Part shown: positions 32,941-44,375 of the stretch, in pieces
Layout: every line of letters begins with the position of its first letter
Position numbering within the stretch: the stretch's first letter is position 1
NCBI GenBank assembly: GCA_947311845.1
Contig: CAMZMU010000111.1
Coordinates: forward strand, 9,676,626-9,740,625
Direction: 5' to 3'
DNA length: 64,000 nucleotides
Origin: Poa pratensis
Taxonomy: Eukaryota; Streptophyta; Magnoliopsida; Poales; Poaceae
Program-made: the position numbers and the translations under genes
Notes under the pieces: generated by a model
Databases searched by the model: none
What the model was told of the DNA's origin: nothing
Seen by the model: only the letters and a program-made list of their open reading frames with translations

Positions 32941-35434
32941 GGATGACTCCAAGGGGCCGACGCATCGAGTCCGCGCGCGTCCGTTCCTGTCCGCGGGAGT
33001 CAAAAACACGGCCCAACGGGGCGACGCAAACGGACCACGTGTCCGTTTTCCTGTCCGCCGCGACCCATTCTTGGCCCAAATTTGGGCCAGATTTGCGTCG
33101 GCCGCAGACGCGCGCAGACCTCTCTTCTGTCCTCCTCTAGTCCGCCCCTGGCCTGCCCATCAGAGGAAAAATCCACAGTCCCGGCCTTCGCTCTCCCGAA
33201 ACCCCAATCGAGCTCCTGCCCTAGCCATGGCCGACCTAGCCGCCGCCGCCAACTCCGCCGCTGTGCCGGCCGCCGAGGAGGAGGTCGAACTCGATTTCGC
33301 GCCCGAAGCTCCAAAGAAGCCAAAAAAGGAGCTCACGCCAGAGCAGAGGGCCCTAGAGACCCAGAAGCGGGGCGCCCGGAGGAGGAGGTTAAGAAAGACA
33401 GGGTTGCCGCCGCCAAGAAGGCCGCCGCCGAGCAGAAGGGCCAGGACGAGGAATCTGACCTCGTGAACATGACCGCCACCGCTGCCCTCCTCCTCATTGG
33501 AATGGTGCCGCCCGCTGGAGCGGCCGCGGCCGTGGCTACGGCGGCCAGCTCCAATGGCTCGGCACCCCGACCGCCAAGGTCGAGAACTTCCGCGACGGCT
33601 CCCTCGCCTGCGGGTACCTGCCGGGAAACACGCCGCGGGTTTCACCCGAGGTAGGGTAATCCGCGCTCGCCGCCACCCTCGAGGTACCTACCCTTGATCT
33701 CAACGCGCCCGCTACACCCTTGGTCGGACACTCGCCGGCGCCGCAGACTGCGGCCGCGCGTGCAGCTGCCCCGGCTGTTGCCGTCCACGGCCGTAACCTG
33801 TTCGGCGAAATGCCCAGGCCCTCGCCGGGGGATGCAAGGTACTACGAGGAGGCGGAAGGGGAGGACGTCCTCCAGGACATGATCAGAGACAACAATGCGT
33901 ATGCCAATGACGATTATACCGCCGAAGAAGATGAAGTTCCGCCCACCGGCCACAATGCGATCGACATCGATGATGAGCCGGTTTTCCAAGACGAGCTCGA
34001 GACCCAAGCCCGGGCCATGAAGAGAAAGATTAGCCAAATGGGTGCCTCATTCACGGCGGAGGAGGACGTGCTCATTTGCGAGTCCTGGATCGAGGTTGGG
34101 ACTAACCAAATTATCGGGGCGGAGCAAAGAGGGAGTGCTTATTGGGGCCGGTTCATCAAGCACTACAATGAAAGTAGAATCCTTTCGCCCAGAAACATAA
34201 CCACGGAGCGGACCGAGGTCTCTATCTCGAAGAGGTGGCTCCACATCCAAGCGGAGATGAACAAGTTTTGCAGCTCCGTTGACCACGTTGAAGCCCGGCC
34301 TCAAAGTGGCTATGGAGTTAAAGAATTGGTAATTCGTCTTCCCTTCTTATGCATTGTCCTCCTATTCCTCTTCCCTTCTTATGCATTGGAATGATTTTGA
34401 TTGTCATACCCTTGTATGCATAGGTCTTGCAAGCTTTAGAAACCTTCAAGGCTCAACATGGGAAGACCTTCACCTTGACCCATTGCTACAAGGTGCTCAA
34501 GGACCAGCAGAAATGGAAGGACCTCTACGCCTCCTACAAAAATGGTGGGGAGCCAGTTGACAAGGGAGAGGACCCATCGGAGAAGGAAGGGAGGCCAAGG
34601 GGGAAGAACAACTCGAAGGCCGAGGCGAAACACGATGCAACAACCCTTGCGTTGCAAGCGACATTGAACGGGTCCCTATCCCAAAAGGACAAGACATGCG
34701 ATAAGAAGGAGGAGAGGAAAGAGAGGAACCGCCAAGAGAGAGAGGCCGCTGCCAAGCTCTACTTCGAATTGCAGAAGAATAAGCTCGATATCGAGAAGGA
34801 AAATGCCCGGACAAGAGCAAGGGAAGCCGAAGCAAGAGGCAAGGAGGCCGAGGCTAGGACTAAGGAGGCCGAGGCAAGAGCAAAGGAGGCCAATGTGAAG
34901 GGCAAGAACCTTGAGCTCGCCCTACGTCAAGGGGAGGCCAGGATCATGGACATGGATCTCTCGGCCTTCACCCCTACGAAGAAGACCTACTACCTCAAAA
35001 AACAAAGGTACTACATGGACCGAGAGTGATCACATCTCGGTCGTTTTAGCAATGTTGTATGCCAGCGTTGGACAATGGCCTAGATGGCCGAAAAAACATG
35101 GCCGAGGTGGCCGGAACTATGTTATTAATTTTGGATGTTGTATGCCGGCATGGCAATATTCTTTTGGTACTATGTGATGTGTTTGATTTAGTGTGTCAAT
35201 CTATATTTAATTTGGTTGTCTAGATGATTAAATGTGATCGAAATTGCAAAAATGATCAAAATGCTCCAAAACCCTTAAAACCCTGGACGGGCAGACACAA
35301 TTAATGCGTCGGCCCGTTGGGTGCAGTGGCCAGAAAGGGGCGCACATAGGCCGGACACGCGTCCGTTTGCCGACCCAAAGGACAAAATACGGACCAAACA
35401 TGTGTCCGTTTGCGTCGGCCCGTTGGAGTCATCC
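32941..35434 (+). mobile_element. PIF/Harbinger element carrying ORF1 only
   Basis: Terminal inverted repeats GGATGACTCCAA...GGGCCGACGC lie at both ends, with TAA duplications at 32938-32940 and 35435-35437. The 2494-bp unit holds a two-exon ORF1 and no DDE transposase, so it is an internal-deletion derivative or an ORF1-only element. Its part from 34298 onward is repeated at 44376-45508. Confidence 0.88.
33227..35029 (+). pseudogene. Harbinger ORF1 (Myb/SANT-like with NAM-associated C-terminal domain)
   Basis: In autonomous Harbinger elements this protein binds DNA and helps the transposase enter the nucleus. Exon 1 starts at the ATG 33227 (MADLAAAANSAAV) and ends at 34328; the donor TTG|GTAATT and acceptor GCATAG|GTCTTG (exon 2 from 34424) join in phase. 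The trihelix/Myb-like region reads FTAEEDVLICESWIEVGTN, then GSAYWGRFIKHYNE and SISKRWLHIQAEMNKFC. Exon 2 has LTHCYKVLKDQQKW, a long charged coiled coil with KEAEAR repeats, and the tail YYLKKQRYYMDRE. The second half, from 33720, is intact. At least two frame changes between 33360 and 33700 break the first, so the full protein cannot be made. Confidence 0.75.
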
Positions 35435-35437
35435 TAA

Positions 35438-35866
35438 CCCCACACGCACTTACTCCGTCTGCATGCATCCTATACTTTAACCATGGTCGCTTGCAGGACA
35501 CCAAACCAAGGTTCTATTGTACGTGCAAAGCTAGATGCTTGTGCATACTTGGAGCAACTGGCCATATTCTAAGTTGCACAGTACATCAAAGAGAGCATCG
35601 ATCAAGAACTTTTGGGTCCATGGGAGAGTCTTGTCTTGATCAATCAGGCCATGGATTCTTTTTGCAAGATGAATGCATGGCAGCATCCATCCACACAGAG
35701 GTAGCTAATTAACCATCTCAACACCGAGCCCGTCCAGGAACTTCCACTGTTCAGATTATAAATATGTGATTACATACTTATGTTGAGCTGGATGCCTGGC
35801 TCATGCCTAAGGAAAATGTTGCAACAATATAGGCATCAATCACCAATGGCTCATCAATTAAATCCT
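35438..35866. other. No supported gene; weak coding-like trace
   Basis: One plus-strand frame around 35510-35705 reads like protein (a YIKESIDQEL segment and LVLINQAMDSFCK), but it contains a stop and has no recognisable family. It may be a gene fragment carried along by transposons. The same sequence occurs at 45511-45790 in the other copy. Confidence 0.3.
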
Positions 35867-35867
35867 A

Positions 35868-36029
35868 CTCCCTCCGGTTTTTAAATATAAGATGTTTTAT
35901 CTATTGCACATGTTATATACATGCATATTAAAGTGAGTGAACATGCACACTAAAATATGTCTATATATATTTATATACATATGAATGTGGACAAATGTTA
36001 AAATATCTTATATTAAAAAACAAAGAGAG
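35868..36029. mobile_element. Stowaway MITE (copy 1)
   Basis: CTCCCTCCGGTTTTTAAATA at the left and the inverted CTCTTTGTTTTTTAATATAA at the right, TA on both sides, 162 bp. The long, well-matched ends make this a textbook Stowaway element. Confidence 0.88.
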
Positions 36030-36267
36030 TACCATACAACCCAAATAACCAATCACACATTCGAGACCAGATGGCGATTTTGCCTTAGACGCATATGGAT
36101 GTGCAGCTTATGGTGCAAACCCAACGGAGAATCTAGTCAACACTTTTTATCTGACGCATTCGAGACATGAGTTGCAGTAAGACGATGTACTTGAGATGCG
36201 AGTTGTAGTTAAGATGACAGTTTAGGCACAAGTCACAATTAAGACGATGCGGTTGAGACGCAAGTTC

Positions 36268-36405
36268 AGAGGCGCTCACATTTTGTAAATAAATAGGGGA
36301 TTTTTTATGCACAGTGGAAGTTTAGAAACCGTTTACTTAACTTTTGTGCAGTAAACCTTTACTCCAGAGGCGCTCACATTTTGTAAATAAATAGGGGATT
36401 TTTTA
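36268..36405 (+). repeat. 40-bp direct repeat, 98-bp period
   Basis: AGAGGCGCTCACATTTTGTA and its following AATAAATAGGGGATTTTTT occur at 36268-36307 and 36366-36405, separated by 58 bp. The repeat lies just left of the copia insertion and is also present in copy 2 (about 46335-46475). Confidence 0.7.
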
Positions 36406-36424
36406 AAACAAGGATAGAAGTTTG

Positions 36425-39400
36425 TGAAGGGGTCGTATGCAGAAAACAAAAAAAATTCTAACACGATAACCTAAAAAGTCAGAATCTATTACTATGCAGA
36501 CATAGAGTAAGGGAGAAGATCGATATACATACCTTGTAGACCGAAAAGCGGGGATTATGCTCCCGCACAAGCGTTGTCGATGAAACCGACGTAGCCGACC
36601 TCAAGGTCGTGTAGACAAACTCTTCCAGGAGAGGGCCCATTTAAGGTTGGGCTACCTTTAAAAATAAAATAAAAATATATTTATTAATTAATTACTCTAA
36701 TTAATAATAAATACATATTACTTTATTTCTTCTAGCTCCGAAACTTATTCCGTTGCCCTCCCAACTCCATCGGATATGTCCCGGAACGATTCCGGTGCTC
36801 TTCTCTCTATTTTCTCTTCTGCGTCCAATCTAATATAAACGTCGCTTACCCTTAAGTGTGTCACCCTACGGTTTGGGATCACTCTAGACATGACCGAGAT
36901 CTGTCTCCGATCAATGACTAACAGCGGGATCGGAAACCCATGATAGTCCATGTGCGTCCACGAATATCTTTATCGTCTGAACCTTAAACGTCAAGTCTTA
37001 TACCTTTTGCCTGACGATACTTAGTTTGTCCGAGACTCGATCTCCGATATCACGATGCCTAGCTCGATCTCGTTACCGATAATACTATCCTCGGCTTCCA
37101 GTTCTTCTTTCCCTTACCGCCAGATTTCTTAAAATCGACGGTTTGTTGACCATCAACAGCGTGTGCTCCTTCTTGATCTCCACCTCAGCAGTCTTGAGTA
37201 TCACGAACACTTCAGACAGGGCTCTGCATGTTGTAGTTCATGACGAAGCCTTTAAAGCTAGGGGGCAACGATTGCAGCCCCTATCAATCGCCAGTTCGTC
37301 GGGAATCTTGCATTCCAGAGCATTCAGACGTTGAACGTAGCCAGACATTTTGACCACGTGCTCGCTCACACTGATGTGCTCTTCCATCTTTGCCGAGAAG
37401 AACAGATCAGAAGCTTCTTACCTCTCGGCCTTGGCTTGTGGTGCAAAAACAGTCTTGGGATCAGTGATTATCTCATAAGCACTCATCTTCTCAAAGCGCT
37501 TCTGCAGGCCAGCTTCCATGGCATAGAGCATGCCACTCTGGACAAAGAAGGAATCATCCGCCTTTGACGCATAGACTTTCTTTTCGTCCTCAGAGGCATC
37601 ATCTGCGCTCAGAGGCATCATCTGCGGGTTTGTCACCTATGGCGGCCTCAAGGACGTAGGCCACCTTGTGGGGAGTGAGGAGGATCCTCAGGTTGCGGAA
37701 CCAGGACATGAAGTTCGACCCATTGGTCTTAAACTTTTCTTTCACAAGGAACAAACCTAGATTAAACGTGGGGCGAGACATCTACAATGGAATTTGCAAA
37801 AACATAAGACTAAGTTCATAATAAATATGGGTTCATGTTTTAATAAAATAAACTACACAAACCCCACTCAAAACGAACATCCCTCGCATCGTTTTAGTGA
37901 TTACACGATCCTAATCCAATATACTACCCCCGATCGCCACGGCCGATAGCATAATTTCAAAGGTAGACATCGACATGTCAATCACATCACCCTATGCGAC
38001 TCATGCTTAACCTTTCGGTCACCGTGTTCCGAGGCCATGTCTGTACATGCTAGGCTCGCCAACTTGACCTTTAGCGATTCGCGTGTGCAACGTGGCTTAC
38101 ACCCACTGTATGCGAACGACGATATGTCTGACACCCGATCGTCACGGCTTGTCTCATAACGTAGAACTTTCTTGGTGGTGCACGCTAAAGGGAGAACACG
38201 AATATTGGAATTTTAGAGGGATCATCTTATATTACTACCGCCGTGTAACTAATATATATAATATATATATATACACAATATAAGATGCATACAATAACAT
38301 CAAAATGTAATGCGACATGATATGGTCCTCGCGCCGATGGTCTCCTTCGCGCCCACAGTTTATAAACAATTTACTAAACTTACCTCGACCATATCACATT
38401 GCCCCTGCAAAATAAAGTTAGACGCTTTCTACTTTATCTTTTGCATATTTTACGTGGCTTAGGGGCTTTCGTAAATAGAACCGCTTCTTACCTACGAACC
38501 TACAACCACAACAATGATCAAATAATTGTATGTTTTATATCCCTTGCGGGCCCTCCATTGAAAATGCAAATCCAACTATTGCGAGAGAGACAGACACCCG
38601 CCAGCCACATATATGGAACAAGTCATATGTCAGTTGTGGAACCAGCCTCGCGTAAGCGTACGCTTAAAGTCATCCGGGCCGCTTCATCAACACAATGCCG
38701 CCGGCAAATACAAGTGCACGCTAGAGGGTAACAATTAAAAGAACAATGCCCCCATGTAAACATGGTTCTAAAACCGTACAGCTATATCTACGCATAGATC
38801 GGTTCTGAAACCACTGAAGGGGATCGTATGCAGAAAACAAAAAAATCCTAATAACGATAACCTAAAAAGCCAGAATCTATTACTATGCAGATATAGAGTA
38901 ACGGAGAAGATCGATGTACATACCCTTGTAGGCCGAAAAGCGGGGATTATGCTCCCGCATAAGCGTTGTCGATGAAGCCGACATAGCCGACCTCAAGGTC
39001 GTGTAGACGAACTCCTTCAAGTGCCACAAGAGCAGCACCTCGTAGCTCTACACACGTACGGTGTAGACGACGACCTCCGGGCTCCGATCCAGCAAAGCAG
39101 CGGAAGCAGAAGACTTGGACCGAAAAAGACCAGCAGCACGGCGGTGTGCGTATGATGGATAAAACCTCAACCTAAGTGCAACTCCAATTGCGGAGTCACG
39201 TCCGAAGGTGAGAGAGAGAGAGGAATTTTTGGGTGGTTTTCCAAGGCATGTAGGCGAGAGGGCTGCCACCCTTGGTGGCTTAGCCATGTGGGACTATTCC
39301 CACATGGCCAGCCGCACCAAGGGGTGCGCCGGCCCTAGGTGGGCCCCATTCGACCCACCTAGGCCGGTCGGCCTCCCTCTCCCCTTTGGGGTGCGCCTCC

Positions 39401-40428
39401 CCCCCCCTCTTGGGCCTCTCTTCCGGGAGATGGCCCATTTAAGGTTGGGCGCCTTTAAAAATAAAATAAAAATATATTTATTAATTAATTACTCTAATTA
39501 ATAATAAATACACATTACTTTATTTATTCTAGCTCCGAAACTTATTCCATTGCCCTCCCAACTCCATCGGATATGTCCCGGAACGATTCCGGTGCTCTTC
39601 TCTCTATTTTCTCTTATACGTCCAATCTAATATAAACGTCGCCTACCCTTAAGTGTGCCACCTTACGGTTCGGGTCACTCCAGACATGACCGAGACTGTG
39701 TCGATCAATGACTAACAGCGGGATCTGGAAACCCATGATAGGTCATGTGCGTCCACGAATATCTTTGTCGTCTGAACCTTAAACGTCAAGTCTTATACCT
39801 TTTGCCTGGTGATACTTAGTTTGTCCGAGACTCGATCTCCGGTATCACGATACCTAGCTCGATCTCGTTATCGACAATACTATCTTTACTCGTCTGTGAT
39901 ATTACTTCCCCGTGACCTAGTCACATGCTTGCAAGCTCATTGATGCAATCTCACCGAGTGGGCCCAGAGTATCTATCCTGCTATGTGGATTGGCAAATCC
40001 CGCTCTTGATCATACGCCCAACCTATTCATTCGGATACCTGAGAGGGACACCTTTGTTGTCACCCTGTTTAAGGTGTGACGTTTGATGCAATCAAAGTAC
40101 CTTTCAGAGATTGTGATTAAATATGATCTCACGGTCGAAGGTTTAAGTACTACGTTCTCTATATATTGGGTGTGCGTCCACCACATCATTCACCTAATGA
40201 TATGACTCCATTATCAATTGACATCCATGTCCATGATCAGGAAACCTTGATCATCCGTTGATCTCAATGGACTAGTAAAGAGCCTAGTAGGGACCTGGTT
40301 GTTTACATACCACGTGTATTAATGTTTCGCTCAATACAGTTATAGAATGGTATAAAACGTATTATGAACAATCGAGATATGACAAATAAAATATCTTTAT
40401 TAATTGCCTCTAGGGCATATCTCCTTCA
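36425..40428 (-). mobile_element. Internally deleted copia retrotransposon (copy 1)
   Basis: The element runs on the minus strand. The 5' LTR is 40428-38815 (1614 bp, TGAAGGAGATATGCCC...CCCCTTCA). A primer-binding-like GTGGTTTCAGAACC follows, then a leader, a partial gag and a truncated 3' LTR (37089-36425). The 5-bp duplication GTTTG flanks it (36420-36424 and 40429-40433). The 3' LTR lacks its first ~530 bases and has lost about 400 internal bases compared with the 5' LTR. Pol and the polypurine tract are gone. The LTR start resembles the BARE/Angela group of Triticeae copia elements. Confidence 0.85.
37090..37781 (-). pseudogene. Copia gag remnant (copy 1)
   Basis: From an ATG at 37781 the minus strand reads MSRPTFNLGLFLVKEKFK, NGSNFMSWFRNLRILL and PHKVAYVLEAAIGDKP, the start of copia-type gag, followed by GMLYAMEAGLQKRFEKMSAY and PQAKAERYEASDLFFSAKM. 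The frame is broken between 37600 and 37640 and again near 37240. Sequence is joined directly to the 3' LTR remnant at 37089/37090, so the nucleocapsid zinc knuckle and all of pol are missing. Confidence 0.7.
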
Positions 40429-40446
40429 GTTTGCCCATATCATTAT

Positions 40447-40925
40447 TTAAGCAAGAGTTTTAGAACTATTACAAACACACACGTGAACTGATAAAAAGAC
40501 CTCGCGACATGATAGAATACTATAAATACTTTGTGGGCGATGCTCCAATTCTAAGATTAGTTTTTTATGCGCATAAAGATTGTCATCGGCATAGCATACG
40601 ACATACATTTTTACAAAAAACTCATGTTTCTTTCGTTCCAAAGTTCCCAACAAACAAGCATGATGAGATAGGTGGTCGACTTTCTACGCATCACGAGAAG
40701 GTTGTTGATCGAAACCCACAAATCTTTGATGGAGGTGAAAATGGTTCAAGAGTTGAACTTCCATTTGTTGAGCCCTAACCAATCGCGCACCATGACCCAA
40801 ACGCGAATGGAGAAGCGGCAGCCGAAAAGGATGTGTGTTGTCGTTTCTGGCTCGCACTTGTAAAGCTGGCAAAGTCCGACTAGCCCTACGAAGCAGACCA
40901 TTCGTACGTTGTCCAAACCATGTTC
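40447..40925 (-). pseudogene. LINE ORF2 C-terminal fragment (copy 1)
   Basis: The minus strand encodes LCQLYKCEPETTTHILFGC (zf-RVT zinc-binding block), FSIRVWVMVRDWLGLNKWKF, then a segment that after frame changes gives CWELWNERN, the family's W-E-x-W-x-E-R-N motif. The 3' end at about 40447 abuts the copia element. Upstream reverse transcriptase is missing. Confidence 0.65.
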
Positions 40926-40929
40926 TGAA

Positions 40930-41250
40930 TAAACATATTGTTTTGAGAACGAGGACTATCTCCAGGGTGAAAACCCATGATCTTCGATCGGGCGATGACG
41001 ATGTTTGTTCACTTTTCCTTCTTGAAGGCATCGCTTTTGAGAACTTGAACATCAGATGTTGTCTTGGTGGTGGTTGTGCTGCTGCTGTAAGGACTGTAAC
41101 TCTGTAGTGGACTATTCTTTTTGTTTCTTCTTCTTATTGTTTTCGGCTGTGTGCATCCGTAATACCCTAAGTTATTACGTTGTTGCAGAGGCTGGGTATA
41201 ATTGGTATCTCCGCGATATTAATATTACTCTTTATCTAAAAAATGTTCTG
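40930..41250 (+). mobile_element. LINE 3'-UTR fragment (copy 1)
   Basis: A plus-strand non-coding block with GGGTGAAAACCCATGATCTT, ACGACGATG-like segments and ACGTTGTTGCAGAGGCTGGG, ending near TCTAAAAAATG. It resembles 32400-32730 and I recall it as the 3' end of a common Triticeae LINE. It is oriented opposite to the ORF2 fragment beside it, so the two come from different insertions. Confidence 0.5.
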
Positions 41251-42408
41251 AATAATAAGCCATGCGTAAAAAAATGTATTTTGGGGACGCCCAATTGTTA
41301 CAATGGCCGGTCTCGTAATGAGGGAAGCACTCTGTCGAATTGGGCAGTACGAATGTCGAATTCACCGAGTAGCTCACGAATATGTCTTTTAAATTATTAG
41401 TATAGTCTCTAATTTGCATATCTTTTGACCTTTTGTAATTTCTCCGCCGGTGAAAAATTAAAATGCAACAGGTGGAGCTAAAGAACACGACTTCGAAGAA
41501 TTCTGATGTAACTTCTAGTCCACAGGAAATGTTTTTAGGGAATAGTTCATAGGAAGTTTTTGTTGTTGATGTGCCTTTGATTTCTTCGATCTAGTGCAAT
41601 TTATTTGAGTAATGAATAAAGTTTGTGGAGTTATTATATATACACTCAACAACGTAGTTTAGTAACTGATAGGATCATACGACGAGTTACTATTATTTTT
41701 ATAATATTAGAGTAAATCCAACTGCTAAAGGGGCGACTGAGATTTAGTTAATTCCGAGACTAGAATTAGCAAACCCGTTTTTATAAATCCTTATGTTCCT
41801 ATTTCATTATACAATCAATAAGGGACTAGACCCTACGCATTTGCCTGCAGTAGTGCAGCAGATACGAAGCTCATGATTCCATTTCATTTCATTTCCCTAA
41901 GTTGGATAATAGTTACGTCATGTGATGATACGTTCAATTCATATGCTGGAGTGCATCATGATAATGAATTATCGTTTGACGACCGACGGCTCCTTTTTGA
42001 CTATGTTTATGTTGACCTTCCATGCATTTCGTTTTCGCTATCCGAAGTTAGTTATGCTCGTGGGTCAGATAAAGCCAACAGCGGACGGCCATGTAAAGTT
42101 TGACTTCCATTAAGCAAGTATAGCTCTTTTCGCCGGCCGGCTCATCTTTTTTTTGTCCACGCGTCAATACGGGAGCCGCGATCGATGGGATTGGGGAGAA
42201 TTGAGAGTTTCTTTTGTCTCAAAAAATAATGATTAGGTGTCCGTAAAAAATATTAGGTGAGGTTTTTTGGTTTGCATGCCGTCTCAAAAAATTATAACTG
42301 GAACCATTACGTAAGACGCTAATACTGCTATGCATGCAAAGGATATGATATTGAATACCTTGCCTTCGGCCGTTGGCCGGAGTCGGTAATGGCGACGCCT
42401 TGTACGCC
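41251..42408. other. No gene seen
   Basis: AT-rich sequence without protein-like frames or clear element ends. Short TGTCTCAAAAAAT-type motifs near 42215 and 42281 may be remnants of small insertions. The counterpart in copy 2 is 51340-52506. Confidence 0.4.
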
Positions 42409-42968
42409 ATTTCCTTTTTGAAGGCATCGTCAAGGTGAAGCTCCCATCTCTTTCTGCTACTTTCGGGCCAAACCCTGCAACCATTGATCGGATGATGGCA
42501 GCGTTTCCGCATCACTCCCCTCATTGGGGCATCATTCTTGGAGCTGTACTTTGGTTGGAGGGACCAGTGGTGTGTATTGGTGGGGGTGCTTGGTTCCGTG
42601 TGGTGGCTTGCGCGGCAATGACAATGGCGATGAGCGATGGTGTGGTTGCGGCAAGGCTATGTAGTCGGCCTCTTTTCCTAGCGTGCCCGACTCGTCTTCA
42701 TCTTTGGAGTTCCTCTGCTGCGAAATCGGAGCTGCTAACCAGCATGTCGAGCGGCAACAATGACATGTGGGGCGGTCCGACCTTGATGACTTTTGTTGGC
42801 GCGGTCCTGCCCATCTACTCTTCGGAGTTCGTTTTCAGAATTCAACCTTATAGACTCCTACACGAAGGTTATCTATTTGGCATAGTTGGTGTGGGTTTCA
42901 TGAGGCCACTACGATGAGGTCTTCTTCGGTGGTCACTTCTTCAAGGAAGTCGGAGTCGCTCGCTGAGG
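42409..42968 (+). mobile_element. Retroposon 3' part before the gypsy insertion (copy 1)
   Basis: Shares ordered segments with 25858-26010 (a TTGAAGGCATCGTC block, GGATGATGGCAGCG, TTGGGGCATCATTCTTGGAG). It is cut at 42968 by the gypsy LTR. In the other copy the missing end lies beyond the gypsy element (63147-63386). Confidence 0.55.
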
Positions 42969-43498
42969 AGTGATGGGGGGATGCCCAACCAGGTAGGCCC
43001 AGGACCACGAGTCGGACTACAAGACCGGGTGGCCCAAAGCCCACTCGGAGGTCATCTTCCAAGGTACCGGGTCTCCGAAGAACCCGGCAGGCCCGCTCGG
43101 GAAGGTGGCAAGCTGATCTCCCCGAATCAGATAACGATCTGTGTATCCCGAAGGGTGCGCTCCACGAAGCCGCACTTATACTAGTTAGCGCCGCCTAGGT
43201 CACCTGTAAATCCCTGTAAACCCTAGTCAGTTCCCTATATAAAATCCGACTAGGCGCAACCCTAGAGGACAGATTCATGTCATTCCATAGACTCCAGAGC
43301 AACCTTACGCTCTGGTGCGCACGCCATTCTACACCCCATCAGATCCAAATACATATAGCAGGAGTGAGGTCTTTACCTCGGAGAGAGGCCGAACCTGGGT
43401 AAACATCGTGCGTGCTACCTCTCGTGGATCCTAAGTCGCCTGGCTCACACCTCGACTTAAGCCACCTCCATGGCATCTGCCGTGACTAACCCACGACA
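42969..43498 (+). repeat. Gypsy 5' LTR (copy 1)
   Basis: TGATGGGGGGATGCCC...CCACGACA, 530 bp, nearly identical to 53071-53599 and similar to 62624-63146. CTATATAAAA at about 43235-43244 is a plausible TATA box. The following interior, to 44362, is a frame-broken version of 53600-54468. Confidence 0.85.
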
Positions 43499-44362
43499 AT
43501 TGGGCCCACCGTGGGGCCAGCGATCGCTGGAATATACTTAGGAGAGTCCACCACCCGGCCCGGCGTCACATTCAGCCCTTGCCATGCGTGGCCGCGACAA
43601 CATCGTCAGCGGCACCTACTTCGAGCACGACGGCATCGGCTACGTCGCCGACCCGCACACTTGGGGCGCACCCTCATACGCCCCAATCTCCCACGCGATG
43701 GCGATCCTTTTCGGGACTGCCATCACTACCTACGTCGGCTTCTGCGGCGCCGAGGAGGAAGGCATCGCCTACGACTGTAGCAATGACGACCCATCCCTTG
43801 GCCCGAGACGGCCGACGAAGCTCCATCAACGCCGCGCTCGTCGACCACGTCGTGAGCCCAGCAAAAACCGTCCAGATCTCGGACGACGACGACGACGCGG
43901 GTCGATCTTGCCTGTCCTCGACTACGAGTGGAATGCTCGACCGATCATCACGCCCTATGGTGCGTTTTGTTACGTCTCCATGCCCTTCGGCTTGAAGAAC
44001 GCCGGGGCGACTTACCAGCGGTGCATCCAGAACTGCTTACACGAGCAGATCGGCCGCAACGTCCACGCCTATGTGGACGACATCGTGGTCAAGTCCACAC
44101 TGAAAACGGACCTGATCACCGACTTGGCGGAGACATTCAACAACCTCCGCAAGTACAGGATCAAACTTAACCCGAAAACTGCGTTTTCGGCGTACCCGCG
44201 GGCAAGCTCCTGGGCTTCATCGTCTTCGAGCCAGGCATCGAGGCAACCCAGAGAAGATCAAGGCGATCGAAGCTCTGAAGAAGCCGGAGAAACTCAGAGA
44301 CGTGCAGCGGCTCATAGGCTGTGTCGCTGCCCTGAGTCACTTCATCTCGCGGCTTGGAGAAA

Positions 44363-44375
44363 NNNNNNNNNNNNN
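44363..44375. other. Assembly gap (13 N)
   Basis: Thirteen undetermined bases separate the two copies of the 10-kb duplication. Sequence on the left stops inside gypsy reverse transcriptase; sequence on the right restarts inside Harbinger ORF1. Confidence 0.99.

Larger units (their letters stand above)
34298..44362 (+). repeat. 10-kb direct duplication, copy 1 (probable assembly overlap)
   Basis: The whole stretch, from inside the Harbinger ORF1 to inside the gypsy reverse transcriptase, reappears as 44376-54468 in the same order and orientation, differing mainly by scattered one- and two-base indels. It is immediately followed by a run of N. Near its right end the gypsy reading frames are broken by indels that the other copy lacks. 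Confidence 0.95.

Noticed and set aside
35510..35705. Possible host exon (YIKESIDQEL, LVLINQAMDSFCK)
   Set aside because: Protein-like in one frame, but interrupted by a stop, without splice sites in phase and without a family I recognise. Kept only as a trace.
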